Shown: one piece after another, positions 31,912 through 42,558 of the stretch | Layout: the number at the start of each line of letters is the position of its first letter | Numbering within the stretch: position 1 is the stretch's first letter | Source: Zasmidium citrigriseum | Taxonomy: Eukaryota > Ascomycota > Dothideomycetes > Mycosphaerellales > Mycosphaerellaceae | Length of the DNA: 64,000 bases | Assembly (NCBI GenBank): GCA_002786025.1 | Contig: NHNW01000026.1 | Location: forward strand, 186,001-250,000 | Direction of reading: 5' to 3' | Notes under the pieces: generated by a model | What the model was told of the DNA's origin: nothing | The model's input: only the letters and a program-made list of their open reading frames with translations | Database searches by the model: none | Position numbers and translations under genes: made by a program

Positions 31912-33612
31912 TCACGCCTTCTGATCTCCTACCGCCGCATGACGACGACGCATCATCTCCATCAGCCCTGCCGCTTCGGCTGCATACTTACACTTAGCCC
32001 GGATCTGCGGCCCAAACTTGTAGAACAGAAACGGACCAGGAAGGCATCCAAGGGCCAAAAATGCCGGAATCGAGCTCGCCCATTGATCTCCAAGACTATC
32101 ATACATGTAATCAGTGAATAACGGGAATGCAGCGGCGAAGAACGATCGTAAAATGGTGTTGGCTGCCAGAGCAGAGGCAACATAGACGGTATCTAGACAC
32201 GGATCAGTATTCGCTCCGACGCAGTGGCTTTCAACACTTACACGAGTCAATCAGGTAGCTGATCAACGAGACGAAGACCATCATCAGCCCGCAAGAGAAT
32301 ATCGTCGCTCCAATGAAGGGAGCTATCCAGTGGACTGATGGATATGTGGTCCATGCAAACAGGAACAATCCAATTGGAAGGATGATGGATCCAATCATGG
32401 CGTTGCGTAACCTGGCTTCCGGATCGATTGTTCGTCCATCTTTCGCCATCGCCGTAGCTTGGCGTACATACTTCTTGTTGTCCACGCCAGCCGCAACGAC
32501 AGCGAAACAGACACCTATCGCGACACCGATGAATGGAAGCCCACCGATCCCCTGACCCCAGCCTCTTGTCTCCTCGAAAACGATGGGAATCGCGCCAAAG
32601 AACATGTAGAGGGTGGCGTAGATGATGGAGATATAGATGCCAGTGAACAAGACGATCGGCTCGCGGAACATGAAAATCCATGGACGGATGATCGATATCG
32701 ACAACTCCTTCGAGAGCTTCACGGGTGGCTTGCCTGCATCAAGTCGAGATGCATAGATGCTCCCTGTCGCTAGCGAGAGCGTCCTTGCTCGATTCTGTAG
32801 GATGACTGGCGAGTAAGTCTCGCGGGTGACCAGCATCGCGACGATGTAGACGACTCCGCTCAGTATGGCGTTCACGCCGAGAGTCCATCGCCACCCGATC
32901 GATTCGGCAACGAATCCGCCAACGATGGGTCCTTCATTCCATCAGCAAAGATTTTCGCAGACGGAGACATCGTCTACATACCAAATGCAGGTCCGAGGAA
33001 AGGACATGCGGCGAAGACTCCCGTCACAGGTCCACGCTCTTCTTTGCTGAACATATCCGCAATCATTCCTCCTGGATTCGTCTGTGCTGATGATCCAAAA
33101 GACCCTGCCAGAAACCGCAGGACCAGCAAGGCTGCGATGTTGTTCGAACATGGTGCCGCGATCGTGAAAGCCATGTAGATAGTATATGATATGGCGAAAG
33201 TGATTCTTCGTCCGTACACCTCTGACATCGGTGCCCAGAGAATAGGTCCTACGGCGAACCCCAAAACGTAAAGAGCTAAACCAAGAGTAGCCACCTCGTT
33301 GGAGACGTTGAACTGCTCGATGACTTGCGGGATACCACTGGAGTAGATCGAGCTTCCGAAGGTCACGGCGAAGAAGGTCATGGCTTGGGACATCGCCATG
33401 AGCCATTTGCGACCCTTCGGCAGGCCCATCGGATCTTGGCGGTCATTGTCCAGGTAATCGACGATGAATGGATCGTCGCTCGTGCCTTTGCCGGGGTAGT
33501 TCTGATTCAGAACATCTTCGTCGAGACGGGAATGGAACAGGGATTCGATGCGGGATGGGTTCGGGGAAGGCTTAGCCTCGCCCGGGACAGCCTTGTCGTT
33601 GGGTAAGGACAT
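31912..33612 (-). CDS. MFS transporter, DHA1 polyamine/drug type
   Basis: A 533-residue, 12-span proton antiporter in three exons: 32982-33612, 32242-32931 and 31912-32192 (introns of 50 and 49 bp). It carries motif A-like [15 protein letters not shown] after helix 2, and the antiporter motif C is formed across the first splice junction ([17 protein letters not shown]). The [17 protein letters not shown] segment and the C-terminal [20 protein letters not shown] are typical of yeast Tpo/Flr-like and fungal toxin-efflux carriers. The ATG at 33612 gives a normal-length cytosolic N-terminus; in-frame ATGs at 33699 and 33813 are possible. It converges on the Zn2Cys6 gene, with 183 bp between stop codons. 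Confidence 0.88.
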
Positions 33613-34809
33613 GGTTGGAGCTGCGGTGAGAACGGGAACAGCAGAGTCGGTACTCAGAACACGAATTGAAGTGGTCCATGTGGTTGCTTCCATGCTCATC
33701 TTGGCAAGGACTGCGCTCGTAGGTATATACACAATCCCAAAGAATTTGCTCGGCGTCTCTGATATTTGCGAAGTTCCGCGAGCCAGAGAAATTGCCGGTT
33801 CATCCTGAGCCATCAATCCGCATTCATTGGCGACACTGAACAAACGCCAGATACTTTTCAACCAATAAAAAGCTCATTCTGTATGTTCTATGTGTATTTT
33901 GTCTTCAATAACCTCCTCTCGCACGTAGCCGCTTTCAACAACGATACACGAACTTCCGTGCGTCACTCTATGAGTCTATAGAGCCCTTCGAGCCATCAAC
34001 GCAGGCATTCATGAATTTCCTTAGTTTCGTGCGTAAGCTTAGCATAACGTTAGTTCGTGTGCCGGATCGATGATTGATCATCAGGAGCAAGATGCGGCAA
34101 TAAATATCTGAAAGCGCCACTAAATATATCGTCACTATCGTCAAGGATGATCATAGTACTGAACGAACGTGGGTCGACGAAGCCCAAAGTTGACAAAGAT
34201 ATGGTGGCCCACGGCCGTGAGAGTTATGCGACGCGTTTGAATGAATCAAAGCAACGTCCTGATGTGCTCGGTTGACATGATGCCCCTTTGCACCAAGCTA
34301 AAGATCTTTGGAAGACGGCGGCCTGTATTTAATTAGTCGCAAAACCGCTCATTTGCTTCTTGAGTATCGCAGATGCCTTCCTTGGAGACACATACATTCC
34401 AAGAACTTGCAGTCCGTCTTCTTGCTTCAGTCTCTACGAAGCAGCGAACATGTTCGCACGCGGACTGGCGCTTGAATCGCCCGAGTTCGCGTTCATTCGT
34501 TTGAGGCAAGTGATACGACCGAAACATCTCTTGAAAGCTGTATCAATCAACGACTTGTGCATGAAAGAGGCTAAAAAGACTATCCATTGTGCAGCACCCA
34601 CTCACATGCGATGGCTACAGTCTAGAACGCAATGTTGCGAAACCCTTGGACGCTTAGTCTTCTCAGGTCTACAAGGAGAGCAAGTCGTTCTGGAAGACAG
34701 CGGAAACGACCAAACGTTTGCTGCTCGAGATACAAGTGGAACGCGAAATGCCCTCAGCAAAGCAGAGCCCTCCGTCTAAGAGAACTCCGCAGAGCTTGAG
34801 ATCACCAAC
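33613..34809. other. 1.2 kb intergenic region between divergent genes
   Basis: Contains the promoter of the MFS gene on the left and of the unknown gene at 34810 on the right. AT-rich from about 33860 to 34330. A 139-codon frame (34360-34779) has no ATG start and no family resemblance, and I take it as non-coding. Nothing else seen. Confidence 0.45.
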
Positions 34810-35574
34810 ATGTCCAGCAGATCTACCGAACACGAGGACGCCATTCAGAAGGCAATCAGGCTTGGAAAACAGTACGACGACGAACTAGGAGACCATGAGC
34901 GATACGCTACAGAAAGCCCATTCAAAGACACAAGAGCCCTTGCCGCAGCAGGCTGGCAATTTGAAGAGATACTAGACCCAACGCTTGAGAATTCATTCAG
35001 CATGCCAATCGAGCAGGTCATTGAGACTTCGCCCCATTACGAGCCATCCGCGGGCTGGTCAGAAATAGTTGTCACTCACAATGAGACCGAGGCGCGCTAC
35101 AGGCTGGGATTGGCGCGAGGCTTCATCTTCGCAGAGGAGAGTGTTAGTCCACGCGGCAATCCCGACGCACGTTCTCGACCGAATCTCGAGCACTGGTCAG
35201 ACGTCGCCTTCATTCAATACAATCGACTATACCCAGGAGTCGACCTTGAAGGCGTCGCGCAATTATGCGTTGTGAACACTGAGTCGAAAAGGATCATCAA
35301 TGACATTGCTCTGGAAAAGGGATACTACGACAACCCGAAAGGTTGCACGTTTGATAGGCGACTGAAGTTCGCTCCCGAGGAGCGGTGGTTCTATGCTCTG
35401 CTTGGAATCCCGGGTGGAAGGAGCGTGAAGCATTTGCTGTTGGAACATGGGACTGAACTGGGCAGGAAGCCATTCGTGAAAGAGATCCATCTTTGGTGGA
35501 ACCTGGATAATCACCCGATGGTGTGGTACAAGATCGAGAGCGTGGACCAGGGCAGGAGAGTGCAAGAGAGATGA
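34810..35574 (+). CDS. Hypothetical protein
   Basis: A 254-residue intronless frame with an ATG in good context (CCAACATG). I do not recognise the family. It is hydrophilic, rich in Glu, Arg and Tyr, without signal peptide, membrane span or Cys cluster, so probably a soluble cytosolic protein. Pro/Trp/Tyr-containing blocks such as EERWFYALLGIPGGRSVKHL and KEIHLWWNLDNHPMVWYKIE look like a folded domain. Coding character is supported by length and amino acid composition only. Confidence 0.6.
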   Translation: MSSRSTEHEDAIQKAIRLGKQYDDELGDHERYATESPFKDTRALAAAGWQFEEILDPTLENSFSMPIEQVIETSPHYEPSAGWSEIVVTHNETEARYRLGLARGFIFAEESVSPRGNPDARSRPNLEHWSDVAFIQYNRLYPGVDLEGVAQLCVVNTESKRIINDIALEKGYYDNPKGCTFDRRLKFAPEERWFYALLGIPGGRSVKHLLLEHGTELGRKPFVKEIHLWWNLDNHPMVWYKIESVDQGRRVQER

Positions 35575-35954
35575 GGGTAGGTACAGTCATTCTAGGATAG
35601 TCTGACAAATGGGAGGGCTGGCAATATGCCGACCATAATTTCTAGGACTCTGATATGTTGAGGGACTGCAAGAGACGTAAAGGCTCGTGTGATACTTACA
35701 GCCTGGTCATCAGCCCCCAAAGCTTAGCGCCATAAATAATTGCCTAAAGCGGAAGCGCGGAAGCGAGCTGATGATCTCAGCTGTGGCATGTCGCGTGGAG
35801 CAACGCATTTCGGCCCAAGGCGAGATGCGAATTCGAGGCGTCATGAGACCGGGCACCGCAGAAAGGCAATGTCCGTGGACATGGAGGCATATTTCAATCA
35901 ACATGCGCTGATGGTTCCCACAATCCTCGACTACTGAACCGAGCAGCCAGAATC

Positions 35955-36956
35955 ATGTCCACGGACCAACAGCTGCCCACTATGCGTGCGCTCGTGTTTG
36001 AGCCGCCAGGCGCATTCGAGAAGTTGAGCTACCAAGAGAAGTTCCCAGCTCTCATCGAAACGCAGCTGGAGCCGGACGAGGTACTGATCCGAGTTACCGC
36101 GGCCGGTGTCATCTATCCAGAGATATTCTGGCCCATCTACGAAGCCAAAGATGGCACCTACCCTCCACGAATCGTCTGCCCGGACTACAGTGGCACTATC
36201 ATCGCCATCGGCTCTAATGTCGATGATATCGCCTTCGGCGACGAAGTAATGGCCGTCAGCGCCGAGATGGATGAGACGACCGGGCTCAGAAAGTACCAGG
36301 GCGGCGCAGCAGAGTCTGCGATTGCTCCTGCTCATGCGGTTTTCAGAAAGCCAAAGAATGTATCGCTCCGCGATGCGGCATCGATCCCTCTCTGCGCTTT
36401 CACTGCTTGGCAAGCATTACATGAGCAAGCACAGGGAAGCATAAAGTCAGGCTCGGAAGTGCTGATAGCAGGCGCTGGAGGAGCGACTGGATTATGGGCA
36501 GTCCAAGTTGCAAGGCACTTGGGTGCTCGGGTGACGGTCACAGCTAGCGATGCCGAGGGCATTGCCCTGTTGAAAGATATGGGAGTCGATGAGGTGATCA
36601 ACTATCGAGAAAAAGATCTGATCGAGGTCTGCGGAAGAAAGTTCGACGTCGTGCTGGATGCTGTTGGAGGACAAGCATTTGAAGATTGCACCAAGGTGGT
36701 GAAGAAGACTGTCGACGGTGGGATTCTGATCAGTATTGTTGAGTTCGAAGCTCAAGCTAGAGCCACGGAAGATGTGGATGCCAAGTTCTTCATCTGGAGG
36801 GCAAAGAAGGAGCAGATGAGCGAGATTGTCCAGCTTATCGAAGGCGGACGGTTGAAACCGATCGTGGACGCAGCATTCCCACTCGAGAAAGGGGTGGATG
36901 CTTTCAAGTATGCTGCCAGAGGTCACTGTCATGGAAAGGTGATATTGGAGGTGTAG
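35955..36956 (+). CDS. Zinc-independent MDR oxidoreductase (quinone oxidoreductase-like)
   Basis: A 333-residue intronless NADPH-dependent reductase/dehydrogenase of the medium-chain superfamily. The N-terminal catalytic domain contains MRALVFEPPGAFEKLSYQEK and PRIVCPDYSGTIIAIGSNVD; the Rossmann domain carries LIAGAGGATGLWAVQVARHLGA, followed by DAEGIALLKDMGVDEVINY. The catalytic and structural zinc ligands of alcohol dehydrogenases are missing, as in quinone oxidoreductases and many enoyl reductases of secondary metabolism. The substrate is unknown. The 380 bp upstream hold no gene. Confidence 0.87.
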   Translation: MSTDQQLPTMRALVFEPPGAFEKLSYQEKFPALIETQLEPDEVLIRVTAAGVIYPEIFWPIYEAKDGTYPPRIVCPDYSGTIIAIGSNVDDIAFGDEVMAVSAEMDETTGLRKYQGGAAESAIAPAHAVFRKPKNVSLRDAASIPLCAFTAWQALHEQAQGSIKSGSEVLIAGAGGATGLWAVQVARHLGARVTVTASDAEGIALLKDMGVDEVINYREKDLIEVCGRKFDVVLDAVGGQAFEDCTKVVKKTVDGGILISIVEFEAQARATEDVDAKFFIWRAKKEQMSEIVQLIEGGRLKPIVDAAFPLEKGVDAFKYAARGHCHGKVILEV

Positions 36957-37899
36957 TTGCTGAAGCAGAGTTCACCTCGTCATATTTAGCCGGTCGGATA
37001 CCAGACACTAGAAGCACCACTCTTATCTCGTCGTTATCGTGATTAGACTTACTGAACTTGCTTTCGCTGATGGAACGTCCTCCAACTCTCCAGCGAGTTG
37101 CTTCTCAGGCTACCTTCTCTCCGGTGAGAATCATTCGTAAAATAGCACGATAGTCATGTATGAATGCCAAGATCATGGCTGTAGAATCAGACGATGATCA
37201 GGAGGTGAAGTCGAAGGTTGTCGTCAGTTTAAGGTTTGAAATCAATCAAAATTAGAGCAGTGGCAAAACGTTCGGCGGGCTTCGTTCCGGCGTGCGAGTT
37301 ACCAGGTTGCCTGCACAACACCGAAGTTTGAAGCGACGGCAGATGTACGGATCCTGGTCGTGGGACGACGCGGCAGCGAACGTGCGACACGCCAGCGGCG
37401 AATTCACCAAAGCACGGATGGGGGCAGCGAGAGAAAGGAGCCGCATGCAGCTCCTCCGCCGCCACGAGATGGAAGGATTCACGTCGTATCGCTGGGGAAC
37501 GTCACAACAACAAGGCTGGGCATGTGAGATCCAAGACGACCCAACAACAAGATCTATAACAGAACCGATGTAGAAGAAAGTCTCTCGCCACTCTATCTCT
37601 ACCAATGACGCGTTTCGCCCACCCCCGGCCAGACCGAGATTTTGCTAGTGTGCGGGCAAATACGAGGCGGGCGTGGCATCAACCCGGCACGCTTGGGCTG
37701 GTGAGGTCACTTCTACCGTCGACTTCCCAAGCCATGCAAACTCTTTCCATCTCCTCAATGGCACCGTCGCCGTCTGGACTCTGGAGTTACATTCGCTACG
37801 CCATGTCTTTCCTTTCGACATCACCACATTCGCTTGCAGCATTCTTATCTTAATCTCAGAGAGGACGGGAACGGCGGAATTCGAAATTTGGAGAGAGAT
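36957..37899. other. Intergenic region upstream of the surface-protein gene
   Basis: 943 bp between two plus-strand genes. Several short open frames on both strands, none with recognisable content or good start context. The promoter of the surface protein must lie in the right part. Confidence 0.4.
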
Positions 37900-40179
37900 A
37901 TGGCGGCGGATATGAGGGCGGGCAGATGGCTTCAATTGCCGGCGAGCGTGCTGCTCGCGGTTTTTGCCTATACAATACTGTCCACGGGCACGCCGACTCC
38001 GACGCCGACACCGACTGGAAATATCACACAGAAACCGACCATTGCGACGACCGGATCTGGACCTGAATACGCCTCAGCATGCTGGAAGGCGATAATAGAC
38101 TACGACCAGTCCTCCAGCTCCTGGACGAGTGCCCATCAATGGATCAGCAACACTACTCAACTCGTCGGCGGGACATCATTCTCGGACGTAACTTACTACG
38201 AAAATGCGACAACGCTCTGCGACGGCCATGCACGAGTCACATACTCCCCCGCCATATCATTGTCATCCGGCACACTCACATACCCGGGGACGGTCAGCTC
38301 CACTAGCACAATAGTCGGGACCTACTTCTCTGACTTTCCTCAATCTGCCCCCACATGCCAGATCGCGCCATCAGACTGCGATGGGCTATGGAAAGCGTAC
38401 AGCACCTCATTGAGTGCTGCCGGTGGTCAGACGACGAATCCACCACTGGAGACCCCGCCCTGTATGGGCCGAAGTGCCGCATCCTCGTACGCTTCGGTGA
38501 CGGAAGAGATTTACGGTTGCGGTGAATGTACTATCTACGGCGAAGGTGTTGAACTGGTTTACTTCCCGACACATCCAAGCAGCCGCGATATGTGTGCGAG
38601 TACACCGACTGCTACGCTCACTTCCTATGGTCCTGGAGCAGTCATCACGGCGTATGCGGGCAAATCGTATTCTGGAGGAGGCGATGCGGGAGGTAAAAAG
38701 ACTGCTGTTGCAGATGGCCATACTTTTACTTCCGGAACCGCGTATATCTCGATCTCGACTGTCTACGCGGTAGATCGCTGCTCCAAGACCTTCGGAACGC
38801 CCGTCAAGGACGCCATCTTGGCCATGCCGTCAGAATCCGTTCTGAGTCTCCGCTATGAGCAAGATCACTTTCAACGCCTGATGAGTACCGACAAAATCAC
38901 CGGCTATCCAGTCTCATATGCCGATTTCAATACTCCGATCCCATGGTCCGCTTGGAATGGCCAAAACATCTGCGATCCAGGAGGCTATGGCGGCTGGGCC
39001 TGTTCCATCATCTACGAGCATTCTTTCCGTCCGCAGCTCGCCATTCCGCCAGAGATCACGCAGTTGAGCCCAGACTTTAAGAATTGTCAGATGTGGTACA
39101 ATGGCCTTTGGGACCCACCGCTCGCATTGACAGAGGCTGCATCAGAAGCACAGCCGACATTGCCGGGAGGAGGGGCGACAACGACTGCTGCCTCGCCGAA
39201 TTCTTCTCCTGCTGCTCCAACGTCCGCGCCCACTTCTCTACCGAATGATCTGCCCTCGTCATACGGCGGCGAGAACGGCCACACGCTTCCAGCAGGAGGA
39301 CCAAGTCTTCCGGATACTGGGCCAACCCCCTCGGCAGATGGGCCATCAACAACGGCGGATCAAGCAACACCATCCGACAACGGGCCAACCATTCCTGCGG
39401 ATGGACCGACTTTGCCAGGGCCTCGGCCTACTTCGTTCAATCCGGCTGGAGAACCGTGGGCGCACTCTTTCCGTCTCGGAGAGCATACATACCGGGCCTC
39501 GGCTGCAAACAACCAATGTCGGATTGGCAGTGTGACGCTTACGGCTGGAGGGCCCACCAAGACTCTCGAAGATGGGACTCAGGCGAGCTATGGCAGCGAT
39601 GGCCTTATTCTCAAAGGACACAGCACCATCGGCTTTGATGAGTCGTCGCCAGAAAACACAAGTAGTCCTCAGCAGACAGACGGCTCTGAACATACAGACG
39701 GCTCTCAACATACAGACAGTCCTGAACAAACAGGCGGCTTTGGGGGCTCAGTCTCGAATGATGGCCCAGACACCGTCGTTGTCACGGTGAATGGTGGTGA
39801 GGCAACCGCCGTGCAGTCTTCTAATGGCGGGCCAGTCGTAATTGGCGGATCTATGACTCTGACTGCGGGCGCTCCAGCTACGACTTTGTCCAATGGAGAA
39901 GTCTTGAGCGCCGCAACGAATGGTCTGGTCGTTGACTATACAAGCACCGTTGGCAAAGATCAAACAGATGCATCGCCATCTGGCTCATCTGACGGAATGC
40001 AGTCGACCCTTAATGCCTCAAGAACTTCGACTAGCAATCGGGAAAGCGACACCACAGCAACGTCCGCGACTGCTTCTGCCGAGGGAGAATCTTCGACCGG
40101 CTCGGCATCCTCCATGTCTGCTGCTCAGGCGTTGAGCCTCTTTGCTGCCATCTTTGCTATGGTGGTTGCTGGCGGCTGA
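37900..40179 (+). CDS. Large Ser/Thr/Pro-rich secreted surface protein, probably GPI-anchored
   Basis: A 759-residue intronless protein. An N-terminal hydrophobic signal (about residues 13-29, LQLPASVLLAVFAYTIL) is followed by a TPTPTPTPTG run. A Cys-containing N-terminal ectodomain covers about residues 45-400 (for example TTLCDGHARVTYSP, APTCQIAPSDCDGLW, QMWYNGLWDPPLAL). Then comes a low-complexity Ser/Thr/Pro/Gly stalk with short tandem repeats, two copies of a 'ltaGgp(t/a)ttLsnG' motif (VTLTAGGPTKTLEDGTQAS and MTLTAGAPATTLSNGEVLS), and a C-terminal hydrophobic tail after small residues, typical of a GPI signal. Likely a cell-wall or plasma-membrane-bound glycoprotein of unknown role. A diverged, inverted paralogue lies at the right edge of the window. 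The ATG at 37900 is preferred to upstream codons because it places the signal at the N-terminus. Confidence 0.8.
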   Translation: MAADMRAGRWLQLPASVLLAVFAYTILSTGTPTPTPTPTGNITQKPTIATTGSGPEYASACWKAIIDYDQSSSSWTSAHQWISNTTQLVGGTSFSDVTYYENATTLCDGHARVTYSPAISLSSGTLTYPGTVSSTSTIVGTYFSDFPQSAPTCQIAPSDCDGLWKAYSTSLSAAGGQTTNPPLETPPCMGRSAASSYASVTEEIYGCGECTIYGEGVELVYFPTHPSSRDMCASTPTATLTSYGPGAVITAYAGKSYSGGGDAGGKKTAVADGHTFTSGTAYISISTVYAVDRCSKTFGTPVKDAILAMPSESVLSLRYEQDHFQRLMSTDKITGYPVSYADFNTPIPWSAWNGQNICDPGGYGGWACSIIYEHSFRPQLAIPPEITQLSPDFKNCQMWYNGLWDPPLALTEAASEAQPTLPGGGATTTAASPNSSPAAPTSAPTSLPNDLPSSYGGENGHTLPAGGPSLPDTGPTPSADGPSTTADQATPSDNGPTIPADGPTLPGPRPTSFNPAGEPWAHSFRLGEHTYRASAANNQCRIGSVTLTAGGPTKTLEDGTQASYGSDGLILKGHSTIGFDESSPENTSSPQQTDGSEHTDGSQHTDSPEQTGGFGGSVSNDGPDTVVVTVNGGEATAVQSSNGGPVVIGGSMTLTAGAPATTLSNGEVLSAATNGLVVDYTSTVGKDQTDASPSGSSDGMQSTLNASRTSTSNRESDTTATSATASAEGESSTGSASSMSAAQALSLFAAIFAMVVAGG
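39676..39729 (+). repeat. Tandem 18-bp repeat, three units, inside the surface-protein gene
   Basis: Three adjacent imperfect 18-base units (39676-39693, 39694-39711, 39712-39729) encode a TDGS(E/Q)H-type unit. In frame, so copy number changes would only lengthen the stalk. Confidence 0.85.
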
Positions 40180-40768
40180 AGCATTGAATACAAGAGGTTT
40201 GAGCAAAGAGGAAGATATGCGGCGATGAAGACGAAGTCATCAACGACAGAAGAACAATGGCAGCCATAAGACACTTTGTCATCAAATGCTTCGGCAAAAG
40301 TGGTCGCACAAATCCACCACCGAAACTCAATTCGAGAACAGCACATGCGGCTCCAGAGCACACCTACAGAGCCCCACAAGGGCACCAAAGATCAACCACC
40401 TTGCCTTCCAACACAAGACCCCGTTACCACCTTGGTGCCATGCTTTCCCATGCACACGCTGCAGCATGTCGCCGCAGAACATCCATGGAAGGATTGCGGA
40501 CCACATACACGGGAATGCCGCCGCGGCTTTGTAACCGCACACAACGCTCTACCGCCAGACACTCCACGACGGACTGCGATCTTCATACTGACATTCCATC
40601 TTAATCAGAGAACCAGGCTCTGCACCATACGTATGTTGAATCGTAATACATAATATAAGACTTCTTCATCGACACTATTTACTCTTCCCCATCATTCAAC
40701 AAGCACTCAGATTCCATCAAGTCTATCTACAACAACAATTAAAAGCTCTTTATCTCTCACATATCAGC
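40180..40768. other. Intergenic region
   Basis: 589 bp between two plus-strand genes. Overlapping open frames on both strands around 40257-40653 have His/Pro/Thr-rich or Cys-rich compositions without family resemblance. AT-rich promoter-like sequence from about 40620 to 40768 precedes the monooxygenase gene. Confidence 0.4.
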
Positions 40769-42399
40769 ATGAACGGCACAACAGAAACAGTCGTCGACGG
40801 CGTCCACCGCTACCCATCAAACGGCATCAAAGTCATCATCGTCGGAGCAGGAAACGGCGGTCTCTGCGCAGCCCTCGAATGCTGGCGAAAAGGCTGCAAT
40901 GTCACCGTCCTGGAACGAGCAGATCAACTATCACCACTCGGTAAGTCCTCACCCCACAATCACTCTTTCCACACATCCTAACAACATCTCTCTACTAGGC
41001 GACTTCTTCACCATCCCGCCATCCGCTCTAGTGACCATGAAACACTTCCCCCGCTTCTTCTCAAACTACCACAAGAAGATCCACGACTGCACCGTCCACG
41101 TCTACACGCCCTCCGGCCATGCTGTCAAATCCACGAAACCTGAATGGAAACGTGAGGGGATCGTCCATGCGTGTCCAGAAGTCGACGTCTCGTTTCTCAA
41201 CCGTCGGCCAGAGTACGCCGCGTGGCAACTCGAGCAAGCGCAGGCTTTGGGCATCCCCGTGCACTTCTCGACGAAGGTGGAGAATGTCACTGAGTCGAAG
41301 GACAAAGTCATCGTGCACACTGCAAATGGTGACTTCGAAGGCGACGTCTGCGTTGCAGCCGATGGGATTGGCTCGAAAGTCCCTTGGCCTATCCCGGGCG
41401 GTTTTGCGGAGGTCAAGGACAGTGGGTATGCTGTTGCGAGGGTTGCGTTTCCGAGGGACGTGATTAAGAAGGGGTCTCCTGCGGAGGAAATCACCAAGTC
41501 GATTGATACGCAGGGGCCGCAGTTTCGGACTTATGTGGGTGGGGAGGATGTTTCGTTGATTTTGTTTTTGACGAGGGAGTATGTTGCTTGGGCGTTCTCG
41601 CATGAGGTAAGTCTTTTCTCGGTGTGATTAGGTTGGCCTGAGCTGATGTTGTTGGGCAGGCGGATGCTATGTCTGCGGAGTCGTGGCACAATCTGCGAGA
41701 TCCGGAGGATATAATCAAGATCATTGAAGAGTCGGCCCCAGACTGGGATCCCGCAGTCCTGGACTTTGTGCGACAAACGCCAAACCAAGTCGTCGACTGG
41801 CGTTTGATGTGGCGAGACAGCCTTGAGCAATGGACTTCTGAGGGAGGCAGAATCATCAAGATTGGTGATTCTGCTCACTCATTCTTCCCGACGGCTGGAA
41901 ATGGGGCTGTTCAAGCCCTCGAGGACGGAATCTCTCTCGCCGAGTGTCTTCGAATTGCAGGCAATGCTCAGGAAGTTCCATGGGCTACGAGAGTACACAA
42001 CACTCTCCGCTACAATCGGGTGTCTATCCTCCAACGCACGGGCTTCGTCAATCGCGATGAGCTCCATCATACCACATTCTCCGACCATCCTGATGTAAGT
42101 CCAATCCCCAATATCACCATCTCTGCATTGACTAATCCTGTTCTCTACAGGATGAGCAAAAAGAGCCCGAAGTCGGCTTCTTCAAGATCGGCCGCTGGGT
42201 CTGGGGTCACGATCCCGAAGACTATGCCAGGAGAGCTTACCAGAAATGTCTTGAACATGTTCGAGATGGCAAGAAGTTCTACAACACGAATGTCCCGCCA
42301 GGCCATGTTTTCGAAAAGTGGAACCTGGAGAGCGAATACAAGAGAATGGCGGAGGGGAAGGATAGTGGGTTGAAGAGCAATGGGTACTGGGGGATGTAA
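40769..42399 (+). CDS. FAD-dependent monooxygenase (salicylate hydroxylase-like)
   Basis: A 487-residue group A flavoprotein hydroxylase using NAD(P)H and oxygen. Four exons: 40769-40940, 40999-41606, 41660-42094 and 42151-42399 (introns 53-58 bp, all GTAAGT donors). The FAD-binding VIIVGAGNGGLCAALECWRK with an acidic residue at the end of strand 2 (LERADQ) is in exon 1. The second FAD motif, KIGDSAHSFFPTAGNGAVQA, is in exon 3, followed by LEDGISLAECLR. Such enzymes hydroxylate or epoxidise aromatic and terpenoid substrates and are common in fungal secondary metabolism. It converges on the UstYa-like gene, with only ~160 bp between stop codons. Confidence 0.9.
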
Positions 42400-42558
42400 G
42401 ATGGTCTGATATGTGGCATTGGGGTTGAGTATAGAATATACGATCAAACGTTGCATATCTTTGCACATCTGAGCAGTCATTGTCCACCTCAAAAAGGACC
42501 ACTGGGCAACGCATCTCTCCCATGCCGAATGCTCAACCTTTCAAGACGCCCCTGGGCT

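Noticed and set aside
34360..34779. 139-codon plus-strand frame
   Set aside because: Begins with TTG, no recognisable protein features, lies in promoter territory.
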